From Silene latifolia (lineage: Eukaryota > Streptophyta > Magnoliopsida > Caryophyllales > Caryophyllaceae), in the NCBI RefSeq assembly GCF_048544455.1, contig NC_133537.1:145120058-145184057 (forward strand): a DNA stretch of 64,000 nucleotides, written 5' to 3'. Both the position numbers and the translations under genes were made by a program. The notes beneath the pieces were generated by a model. It was given only the letters and a program-made list of their open reading frames with translations. It made no database searches and was not told the DNA's origin. Below are positions 34,598-44,944 of this stretch, piece after piece (the stretch's first letter is position 1; each line of letters starts with the position of its first letter).

Positions 34598-36526
34598 AAT
34601 ATAAAAGGAATATAAAATTATAAAATACAAAATCGTTAATTTTTCTTCGAAAATGACTTAATGCATACTTAAACTGTATAAAACAATAAAATAATATTAT
34701 TAGCTACGTGAAAAAAACACATTAAGATAATTTAAGCAAAGTTATAAAATAAAATCATTAACTTTATGTTAAACAAAAAATTCATGACATACTACGTTTT
34801 TTTTTCTGATATTAAAATACAATTAGGTGAACTATAAAAATTTGAACGTATAAAATTTGGAATGAATCCTCCTATATACTAAGAGAATAAAATTCTCCAA
34901 ATTTTTCTCAAAAAGGTATCAAGCTAAATAAGAAAACAAAAATACGTCTTTCTTTAAATTATTATCATTTCATCAAAATATAACCTTTTAATCAAATAAT
35001 AGTATTTTCTTTGAAAATATAAATTATAATATTTTAATTAAAGAAGATGAATCCACTATAATTTTTTAAACTCTAAAATTCTAAATTTTTGTTATGTATT
35101 ATTATATATGAGAAAATGATTTGACATATTTTGTATAAAACAAAATATTAAACTGATATATATAATTATCTTCATCACAAAGAAAATAAAAAATCATTAA
35201 TATAACTTGAGAAAATTTATTATTTGTAATCATTAGTTTTATGGTAAAGAAAAAAATTAAACATATTTTATAACTTTACTAAATTCTCTTGATTAGTTCA
35301 TAGTTCATTTTTTTCTCATATCAAAATACGATGAGGTATATATGAAAAATATGAAAAATTAATAATGTATCAATTTAAAATAATTAAATAATAACTAAAA
35401 ACAAAACCTCTATATATACCGCAAATGTGCGGGATTTATACTATTAAATACCAATAGTATAATTGTTACATTCTCTAATATCCCTATCTAAAAAACCGCG
35501 CATTTACACGGGATCTATACTAGTGTGTGAGTAAGAATATGAATCTTATTGTAATACGATTAAATGAGATTCCTTTAAGTAATTAAAATGTTATATTACT
35601 AATACTCTGTTTATGAAACAATTAAATTAAGAATGATCCGTTAATTATAATTACAATCTGTTGTAGATTATATTAACATGAACCATTTTATTTACTTGTG
35701 ATTGTGAATTACTAGTCAAGTGTCATATATAATTAAATTAATATATGTAATGATATTTAATTGTTAAATATGCATTAATATTATTAACAACATGTTACAT
35801 GTCACATGTTACACATTATATGACAAAGTGACAATTGACAAAAATAAAATGGAGTCCATATTATCTAATGGACCGGTTTTTAGAGGAAATTAGAGGGTGA
35901 ATTGTTTAATTGTTTTTATTGTGGAAAACAAAATGATTACAATTATAGAATAGCCTACACCCTATTGCATTTTTTATAAGAACAATTCTAAAAGAGAATG
36001 GCCATGCATTGGCTCCCTAGCCACCAACCCACCCACCGGTTTTCCCCTCTACTCTTGCATAAGAATTGTTCTTATTTTTTTCTCTAATTCAATCTTACAT
36101 GTTACACATATCTCACTTCTCTCACCATCTCTCTAAACAAGTTTTAGAAAATAATGGTTCAATATCTAATTTATTTAGATTACTATAGTAGTAATAAGAA
36201 ATAATATTAGATTATATTTTAAGGTTAACTACTAAGATAATCTAGTTAATTAATTAGCAGTTTTAAAGGGTTGTCTTGGTGCAATTGAAAGAAGGTTCTC
36301 ACACTATTGGGACTAAGGGTATCATCCAATTACTTTGAGCTCAAGAACAAGTTAAGAAAGGTGTTCTTACTTGTGCCCTTAAAACCGTTTTAATCATTGT
36401 AAGGAACCTTGTTCTTACCTTTCTATTTTATTGTGTTATGCATGCATAAGATCAATATCTATTTTAATGAGTAATTTAGATCTAAAATTGAAGGAGTTTA
36501 ATTAGAGGGTTATAGTATCCTTTGTA

Positions 36527-36540
36527 GTGGTATCATGAGC
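36527..36540 (+). promoter_or_regulatory. degenerate tRNA-iMet primer site
   Basis: Reads GTGGTATCATGAGC, the canonical TGGTATCAGAGC with one added T. It follows the end of the copia LTR. Confidence 0.5.
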
Positions 36541-36550
36541 TATAGTTATT

Positions 36551-38156
36551 GATGAAGCGGGTCGTTGTCCGCCATCAAACACATTTATACCCAACTACTA
36601 TCATAGCAAACAAGTCGGGGTCGATCCACGGGACAGAGGTACTCAAATTGTTCAATCTAATTGTAGTTGTGCTTGGGGTTGTTACAATTGGTTTGGGTTG
36701 ATGATTCTAAACTAAAGAACACAATGGAATAAAACAAGTAATAAAGCAAATAAAGATGTAAAGAAGTAATAAAGGATACTAGGATACCATAGGATCATAG
36801 GGGAACCATGGTAAGATAGCATAAATGAGTTATATAGATGCAAGCAATTTATTATTGTTGGATTTAAGTTAGTTCATGCCATATAGTTCATAAGAAGATT
36901 TGGGTCCCGGAGCCGAGTCATTTGCGACTTTACAACACCTACAAGTCGACTTAATTCTTCCTATTAGACTACATGCATGATAAACCAACTCCTAGGAAAA
37001 CTTACATCTCGGAGCCAAGTCGGTTAAGACTTTACAACACCTACAAGTCGACTTGGGTTCTCCCTATTCAACTCTATGCAAGGTCTAACAAGGCTTGAGT
37101 TGGTTTATATCTTACAAGCCTTTTTGAAAAGATAAGAGATGGGCAAAAAATGAAAGGTTTCATAGTCTAGCATTTCATCAAACATGATATGTGCATAAGT
37201 TGAAAAACAATAAGCAAGCATTCATATGAACTCATTAAGCATAAATCTATCCCATGATTAACTCCCCTAATCCCCCACTGATCCTAGTCAAGCAACTACT
37301 CACTTATTTTCATGTAAGACATGTTATCAATGGTGCCAATCATTACAACAAGTATAAACACGATTAAAGAGTGAGGAAATAAACAATAAAGAGTAAAGAG
37401 ATTATACCAAACTTAAGATGAACAATTGGAAAGGAAAGAATAATAGAAGAAAACTTGATTGATTGATGAAGAGTTGTCAATTCTCCAATAATAACCCAAT
37501 AAATCTTCAATTACCCAATAATAAATAAGAATGCTTGAACAATAGTTAAGGAAAGATTAATGTGTAATTTTGTGGAATGATTGAGATTAATCTATTCTAA
37601 TCTACTCCTAATCTAATCTAAGAGAGCTTGATTTAATCTAAGAAAACTTGGTTATTAGCTAGGTAATACAATGGAGTATATATAGTGGTACATCATTAGG
37701 TTAAGCAAGGGTAGATTAGTAAATAACAATGCTTAAGTGTTGAATAGAGCTTTGCATGTCTCGAGGGTAATGCACTGATCATGTAACAACTCCCAAGGAA
37801 ATCCGCGCGGATTGGCTTGAAGCACGGCTTGTCCTGTGAGGGGAACCGCTTGGACTGGGCATCGGGACGCCCGGATCCTGGTCTGGGACGCTCGGACTGA
37901 GCTCGGGACGCTCGGATCCTAGGACAGGGTTCTTCTCCATTCTTGACTGCCTAACAATCCGCTCATCCTGAGTCGGGATGCCCGGCCTGAGTCTGGGACG
38001 CTCGTCTTGAGTCTGGGATGCCCGACCTGAGTTTGGGATGCCCGGATTGAGTTCGAGACGCACGGATCCTGGGACAGCTTGTCTATTTGAGCTCGAATTG
38101 TAAAACGGACGTCATTTCCTCATCCGGACTCCTATTGGAGTGATTCAAAAGCCTAG
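36551..38156 (-). mobile_element. Athila-like LTR, truncated at the right
   Basis: Starts TGATGAAGCGGGTCG. It shares with 39222-41001 the order of segments: gatcc.cggga, ccggagccgagtc, ctacaagtcgactt, gcattTCATCAAACAT, cccctaat and the minus-strand TATA near 37680. Ends near 38156, where a TGTAACACCCC element begins. It may be the 5' LTR of the element whose gag fragment is at 30903-31368. Confidence 0.65.
37864..38060 (-). repeat. 20-bp phased GGGACGCTCGGATT array
   Basis: Units (GGGACG or GGGATG followed by CCCGG/CTCGG and atcctgagtct-like sequence) start at 37864, 37885, 37905, then 37975, 37995, 38015, 38035 and 38055. The last five are exactly 20 bp apart. GC-rich in an AT-rich setting, about 115 bp upstream (minus strand) of the TATA box near 37680. 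Confidence 0.85.
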
Positions 38157-39221
38157 TGTAACACCCCTGGTTTTGGCTAAACAAAAATCTAATATTTATA
38201 TACAAAACTCGCCGAAAAACAGAGCTGTTATAATCAATATACAAAGCTTCAAAGTACAGCTGTAACAAAACTGATTACAATTCTACAACGGAAGCGATTA
38301 ACACAACAGGACTTCTAAAGACTCAAGCTGTACTTCCAACTCTATCCGAACCTGCAACTTTACCCAAAACATAAATAGGTACAGGTTCCAGTGGGGGAAC
38401 GACCCAAAACATAAGGACGTCAGCAAAAGCTGAGTTTTGAGAAAATAAGAAGAAATGATAAATTCATAATAAAACAATATTATAAAACTTTACAAGCTCC
38501 AAAAATCAGTATGAAAGAATTATAATCCAAAACCAACATTATTGTAATTCCAATAACAATTATTTAATCGTTCAAAGTCCATAAATTTCACCACCTATGT
38601 GCCAAGGTCCTACCCTTGACACGGTCTAGAGGTATCACCTGTGCTTAGTCAGACTTATAATAATGCGCACCTCTCACATTTGGACAGTCAGTAGGATGAG
38701 GCTGCCAATGGAGAAAGTCTAACTCCCTAGCGAGTGGGGGCCGGTCAAACCCCATGCAAATGGAACTCGGGCCAAGTGTTCAGTTTTCGGGACATAATCC
38801 CAGGGACGTCTCAAACGCACCTTAAAACCCTCTAGACCAGCAGGACTACCAGAGTCCGCTACAAAATTCCAAAGACGGCTTGCGCCAAATAAATCCAGTG
38901 GGTGACTCACGGCCACATAAAAACAATATTCAAAATTTAGAAAAACCAGTAGAAATTCATCGTTACCAAATAGTATGTAAAAATTGTGTAAATGTCAAAC
39001 CGAACATGCTCATACTTAACTTAAAATGAGTAAAAGTCCTTACCTCTCGAGCCGACCAACTCAACCTAAGCTTAGTCCAAGAGGTGCTTTACATTGAAAC
39101 CACAAACTACAAGTATAAAAGTTATCTGATTGCTGCACTATCCAATATTAAAATGAACTCCACCTTACTACATAGACTCACCATAATAGAACTTACTCCG
39201 AAAACTCAAAACGTAATTAAC
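38157..39221. mobile_element. TGTAACACCCC LTR-like element, interrupted
   Basis: Begins TGTAACACCCCTGG. Its style (ggtcctacccttgac, cgcacctctcaca, tttggacagtcag) parallels the other TGTAA LTRs, but it is not the same family. The Athila-like element sits at 39222 with target duplication TTAAC, and the host sequence resumes at 63965. No ORF supported. Confidence 0.5.
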
Positions 39222-41001
39222 TGGTCGTGTTCCCTTGTGAGGGTTTAGTTTTCGGTACTTGTCGTTAGGAGCACCTAGACCAAAACACAATTTATAACTC
39301 CACAAACAACTCTACAATAAGTAAAGAGGTAAGTAAAGGTCGGATCCCAAGGGATGGGAATTGAGATGAGATTTTCAATTGCAACTAGTGGTGTCTAAGG
39401 GTGTCACAATTTGGGGTTTGAAGTAGAAGATCACTAAACTAAATAGCAATAAAAGTAAACAAGCAAGATGATTAAAAAAGGGTGTAAACAATTGATAAAA
39501 GGCACTAGGGTGTCATGGGGTCATAGGGGATTTATGGGAATTGATCATACAAACATATTCTCAAATTATAAGAAAGCAATTATTGTTGTGATGAATCGAG
39601 TTGGTTTATATCTTACAGTCCTAGGAAAGTTTGGGTCCCGGAGCCGAACCGATTAGATTGTACAACACCTACAAGTCGACTTAATCTTCCCTACTCAACT
39701 ATATGCATGGTCTAATGAGACTCGAGTTGTTTTATGTCTTACAAGTCTCATTGAAAAAATAGGTGATGGGTAAAAAATGCAAGGATTCATAGGCTCGCAT
39801 TTCATCAAACATAACATGTGCATAAGTTGAGATCACAACAAGAAAGCAAATAAACTATGAAAACATATTAATTTAAGCATGACTCATCCCCCATGTTGGT
39901 TTCCCCTAATTACCCATTAACCCTAGCTAAGGAAACTACTCACTCATTATCATGTTGAACATGCTAGCAAGGTTGTAAATCATAGAAACAAAGTGAAACA
40001 TGATGAATAAATGAAGATAATTAACAATAATTAAAAAGGGATTAAGAGAATTATACCTACTAATGATTCCAATAATAAAGCAAAGAATAATAGAAGTACT
40101 TGATGATTGATTGGAAGGTTGTCAATCTCCCAATAATAACCCAAATAATCTTCAATTACCCAAAACAAAGGATGAACAAGAGAGAGATTAAGGAAATGAA
40201 AATTGTATTAAGACTTGATTAAATGTTGATTACAAGATTAAAGAGAGATTTGATTGATATTAACTACATTAAAAATTGCTAAGAAGAACATGATCTTCTA
40301 ATTAGCCTAATGGTGTATTTATAGTGGGGATTAGTTACATAAATTAGGGTTTACTAAGGGCTTAAATGACGATTAAGTCCTTGTGGAATCGCCGGTCTCA
40401 AGGGAGACTCCGGTCTCCTTTCTGCCGGTCTTAGAAAAATATGTGCATCCTTTCTTGAGACTTGTAGAAGACGAAATGGCTGACAGACAATCCGAGCATC
40501 CAGGGCACGGGACGGGCGGATTGGGGGTATTCTGGCCGAGCGGATTCAAGGGAAGATGGGCGGATTGTGGTGGTTCTGGACGGGCGTCCAGCTGGGGAAG
40601 ACGCTCAGATTGCCCTTGCTGGACGGGTGTCTTGTGGACAATCCGCTCGGATTGTCTTACAGCTACTTTCTTTCTTCTTTTCTTCCTTTCTCTTCATAAA
40701 ATCCTTGAGGATTTCCTCGGGGATGCAAGGATCTTTTCTCCTCATTGCCCATCTACTATAGTATGTAGAAAGGCCTTCTAATCTTGTCTTCTCTTTGATG
40801 CTTGATCATTGAATTCAATCAGTTTAGCTCTATTTTGCCATGAAAAAGCAAGGTTTGCACTTCTTTCCTACCATGGAAACAAAACCTCAAAGAATATGCA
40901 AAACAAAGGACTAAAGACAATAAATGACCCAAATATGCACTAAAAAGCATGGGAACAAGGCTAATTCGGGGACTAAATATGCTGTAATTATTGTCACATC
41001 A
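39222..41001 (-). mobile_element. 3' LTR of the Athila-like element
   Basis: Runs from TGGTCGTGTTCCC to TTGTCACATCA. The TATA box on the minus strand is CACTATAAATACACC near 40314-40324, with a GC motif cluster upstream at 40480-40650. Nearly identical by eye to 62190-63964. Confidence 0.9.
40480..40650 (-). repeat. GACG motif cluster in U3 (3' LTR)
   Basis: GACGGGCGGATT-like units start at 40511, 40535, 40555, 40579, 40600 and 40622 (spacings 20-24), about 160 bp upstream of the minus-strand TATA box. The same cluster is in the 5' LTR at about 63455-63630. Confidence 0.7.
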
Positions 41002-41020
41002 AATATCCCCAAACCGAACC
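41002..41020 (-). promoter_or_regulatory. polypurine tract of the Athila-like element
   Basis: The minus strand reads GGTTTGGGGATATT immediately before the 3' LTR start TGATGTGAC. It is the expected plus-strand primer position. Confidence 0.6.
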
Positions 41021-42984
41021 TTTGCTCGTCCCGAGTAAAGAGGTGACAAAGACTAGGACCGTTATTTAAACCTAACCTAATAGCATAGCCGATATGAGAC
41101 AATTAGCGGGTCTCACTCCGCCCCTTCAACTCACAACAAGACAACCATGAGGTAGGATGCCTTCTTGCAAGGCAAGGTGGGTTTTGCAAAAATGGCGACA
41201 CATCCAAACATTAAGCACACAAAATCAAGTAATGGATGCATCTACAAAAAAATAGCCACTTTCCTCATCTAAGTGGCGGAAATTGTCTACAAGGGAAGTA
41301 ATTCAAGGGTACACACTCCTTCATAGATGCAATTTCTTCAAACTACTAAGCCTAGAAGGATACCAATAAATAACCTCCAAATTGTGTCAAGCTAGGGTAC
41401 CTTTTTCCTCAATCGTTAAATGCTTTTGTCAAGAGTAGACTCCCTATGGTGTTAGAAACACTGGAGGATCGCGGAATTCCCCTTCTTGCCTAGACAAGAA
41501 GAAGGGTCGTCCCCTCTCTACCATGCACAAAAATGGATACGACAGATAAAGGGATCGATAGTATTTGAGTTTCATTTGGGAGTTTGCTTTTGTTGTTGTT
41601 TTTTCCCCCAATTTCTTGTGGCATTTGACATTTGAGAACACTTTCTTTTTGCCATTTCTTTTTGATGTTTGACATTTCAATACCTGACAACTTTTCAACT
41701 TTTGCATTTTTCTTTTTGAACATTTTCAAAGTCCCCCCAATTAGTAACGAGGGTGCCTTATATTTGAAGCATAGGAGTTTTCATTTTTGTTACTCCTCTT
41801 TTCTTTTGATGCATTTTGCAAACTTTCTTTCACTTTTTATTTCATTGAACTCAAATCAATTTCTTTTTGTGTCCATTCCCTTTGATGACAAAAATGTGAT
41901 AGAACATGAATGATGGATGCATGCATGGTTTCAAGGGTCACCTTGGAATAAACGGTAGCCAAGGAGTTATCACACCACAAGGTACTCTTGACTAGGCCTT
42001 AATCCATGGGTCAAAGGATACTAGCATGACACATCCTAGGGTGTTTTACAAGTATTCTAACAAGCAAAGTCTTAAGAAGAAAAAACATCTACTGGGGCCT
42101 ATATACACTTGTCAAGCTTCCCAAGTAGACGGTTTCGCAAAATTTTCTAACATGCAACTACATGCCATGATGCAACTAACATATAAACATCCTAATGCAA
42201 ATGATTCTACCAACTAATATGCCATATAATCTAAATGCAAGTCCTAAATTCACATTGTTATACCGCATCAATCAAAATAAAGCCACATAGTCATTAACAT
42301 AAGGAGGAAAAAGGAGATTGGAAAGATCATACCATGCGGTCTTCAATATCTTCATGTCTCGGATGTGGCGTAGTCGATCAATGTGAACAAGGATAAAACA
42401 AACACAATATATACAATAATATATACAAGTCTACACAAAAAGGAAATGAACTTGTTTTTGGATTTTCAAATTTTTCAAATTTTTTGATTTTCTCGAAATT
42501 TTTGATATTTTTTGGGTTTTTGAATAAAAGTTATGTTAGAATTTCCCATCCCCACACTAATATGGGCATTGTCCTCAATGGCCAAAATGATAGGAAATTA
42601 TGCAAGTATGATGCATGAATTCTATACTAAATGCAAGCTATACTAATCTACACTACATGATGCATGGGTTTTTGTTTATGACGGAGAGCGTAATTTAGAT
42701 TACCTCCCGTTGCGTATGCATGTACTTCCCCAAACCGAGATAGACATTATTTCTAATGTCTTAAAATTGGGGTAGTTCATGCACACAAGATGCAATGCAT
42801 GAAACTAAATTGTCATTTTGGATTTTTCAAATGGGAACAATGAAATAAGAACACCTCAATGGGGCCGAGGTGTTAGTCCTCATGTTGCTAGGACTCTCCA
42901 ACTATGATCAAGATAAAAATAAATAAAACAAAGAAAGAATTAAACAAACCTCAAGAGGTTAGGAGCCTCCAAAGCTTGCTAGTC
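41021..42984 (-). other. 3' untranslated region of the Athila-like element
   Basis: About 2 kb between the acidic end of the second ORF and the polypurine tract. No coherent frame; T-rich runs near 41600-41700 and 42440-42530. Confidence 0.5.
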
Positions 42985-44230
42985 CTCCACCATATCATCA
43001 TTGTCATCATTTTCCTCCATAGAAGCGGACTCATCACCACTTCCCTCTTCACTTCCTTGCTCACTTCCTTCATCATCTTCATTAGCCTCTTATTCTTCAT
43101 CGTCTACCTCTTCATCAACACCCTCATCATCATCAACCTCATCATCGACATTCCCATCTTCACCCGGTCTTTCATCCCTAGATGTGCTTGGAAAGAAGAC
43201 TTCCCTATCCGCCCAACTAGGCAAAGGACATGAAGGATCAAGTAGTCCTTGCCTAGCTAAATGAAAGAGGGGTGGATATTGGGCCAAGTATGCATCTACT
43301 CGATCATTGTAAGCTTGTTTATGCATCTCTTGCATAAGTAGAGTCATGTAGTCATTGCCCACTTCAACACCTTCGGGTTTGAACTCTTGATATTAGAATG
43401 GATAGGGTGGTGTGACAATGGAGGAGGAGGGCTCTTCAATTTCGCCCCTTTGTTGACGGATGATGTACTCGGAGCCTTTTGAGAGTGGAAGTAGGTAGTT
43501 TGTTCTATGAGAACTCAAGCGGCATATCTTGGAAGGCAAAGTGAAAGATCTAGCATCATTGGTGAGCCACCCATAGTTGGTGTCAAGAGGATTATGCTTG
43601 ACCCACTTGTACTTGTTAATCATGGCATCCATGTCAATGAGATGACCCCCTTTGATCGCCACATAGGTGTTATCCTTGTTGAAATTTGGATCAAAGTACT
43701 CGGCCAAGAGAGTAATTAGACCTCCATTTACGATAAAAGCGGTGCCTTCCTTACCACAATCAACATTTAGCCATCTTTACACCAAAAGCCTTAGAGCATT
43801 GTAAGGCTTAGTGAATTCCCTTCCAACATTTAAGGCCGACTCAAGTAGAACAAAATCGGGCTTTGTAAAGTGATTAGTGTCTTTTCTTGCAATTATAGTA
43901 TTCCCGATGACCTTGTGCCACACTCTAATGCCCGGATGGTGGACTAATAGAGCGCGACAAGCATGAAAGTTCTCAATTGTTTTCCCGAAAATCGCCTTCC
44001 AAAGAGGAGCGGGGTCATACTTTTCGGGCATCTTATGATAAGAGGTGTATCACTAAGACCTAATGTTTTACTCAAAACATCAAAGGTGATGCGCCTATTC
44101 ACATTGGCAAGGCAAAACTCGATGTATGTTCTAAGTCTCTACCTTAGTAACTTTCAATGAACTCAAGAATTCCAAGGTAAGGGAGGGGTATGTCAATTCT
44201 CTTGTAGTAAACAATTTTCCCAAGCCCATG
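42985..44230 (-). pseudogene. second ORF of the Athila-like element, C-terminal part
   Basis: The minus strand continues the ORF cut by the CACTA. It reads YYKRIDIPLPYLGILEFIES at about 44150-44220, then after frame changes and stops IRVWHKVIGNTIIARKDTNH (43777-44031), YVAIKGGHLIDMDAMINKYK (43393-43707) and a tail of Asp/Glu-rich sequence (42985-43290). The resemblance is to plant ATHILA ORF-1/putative plant transposon protein families in the env position of Athila elements. No signal peptide or membrane segment was seen. Function unknown. Frame breaks make it inactive even apart from the CACTA insertion. Confidence 0.55.
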
Positions 44231-44625
44231 CACTACTACAATAACCATTAAGGAGAACGGTCAAGGACCGTTCTAAATGCGTCTTTCAACCGGCCTGTGG
44301 CCAAGCGTTCTCTTTGATATATGAGAACGGTTGGTAAATGGTCAACCCGTGCTCGTTGTTATTTCAAATAGCACGGTTGCTAATGGGAACCGCTCTCATT
44401 GATATTTCAAAACAAAGACGGGTGTAAAGGGGACCGGTCTCTTTGTTAAGGCGTTCTCTTTGAAAGGAGTGTTTGGCGCCATTGTTGAACCTTTTCAAAG
44501 AGAACGGGGGATGGTACAACCGTCCTATTTGTTAAGGCGTGCTCTTTGATATACCATTTGGCGCCATTTTGTGCCATTTCAAATAGAACAGGTTTAACAA
44601 TTAACCGTTCTCTTTGAAATTTTTT
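44231..44625. repeat. CACTA TIR and subterminal repeats, left end
   Basis: After the TIR come about ten variants of GAGAACGGTT / AACCGTTCTCTTTGA in both orientations (for example near 44252, 44269, 44322, 44448, 44500 and 44600). In CACTA elements such repeats bind the TnpA-type protein. A T run follows at 44621-44636. Confidence 0.8.
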
Positions 44626-44944
44626 TTTTTTTTTTATATTTCCTTTTTCATCGTAATTCCTACACGATAGAATCGTATATATAGCTCATATAAGAATTAA
44701 ACCTGCATTAAAATTCAGAAACTCCAGCATATTTTACGCAACAAATTTTATTAGAATTAACAAGGACAAATCCTTGAAAAAATATACATCGTTTAATGTT
44801 TGTAATAGCGCATAGGCTACAAACGTACTTTCATACTTGCAAAATATAAATAAAAATCCTTGAATCGTTATTACTTAGTAGCATGTAAGTGCAAAAAGAA
44901 TTGAACATCAATAAATTGTAATCGACTTCATCCACCATTACTTT

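Larger units (their letters stand above)
31638..35523. mobile_element. Helitron-like insertion, possibly composite
   Basis: The block separates the two halves of a copia LTR exactly between A (31637) and T (35524), as Helitrons do. The right end has an imperfect hairpin (CCGCGCATTTACACGGG, 35496-35512) followed by CTAG. The left end starts TC. A second 5'-like stretch, TCCTCCTATATACTAAG (about 34866), and a second hairpin (35418-35432) suggest nested Helitrons. 31650-32420 has foldback ends (gcgtttggttg / caaccaaacaccc) and Pro/His/Thr low-complexity sequence, maybe another small DNA element. No Rep/helicase gene, so non-autonomous. A LINE lies inside. Confidence 0.5.
31369..36526 (+). mobile_element. 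copia LTR (copia 2 family), plus orientation, split by a Helitron-like insertion
   Basis: 31369-31637 begins TGTTGGAGTATGTGTCC and equals the reverse complement of the right end of the 17358-18648 LTR. 35524-36526 continues that LTR to its other end. Without the insertion the LTR is about 1.27 kb, the length of the copia 2 LTRs. A primer-site-like stretch follows at 36527-36540, so this is a 5' LTR whose element is otherwise lost. Confidence 0.7.

Noticed and set aside
40383-40781. 132-codon frame in the Athila-like LTR, repeated at 63388
   Set aside because: It crosses the GC motif cluster of U3 in an LTR; the second copy is frameshifted relative to it, so it is not conserved as protein.
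43001-43264. Ser-rich frame on the plus strand
   Set aside because: It is the antisense of the Asp/Glu-rich tail of the Athila-like second ORF on the minus strand.
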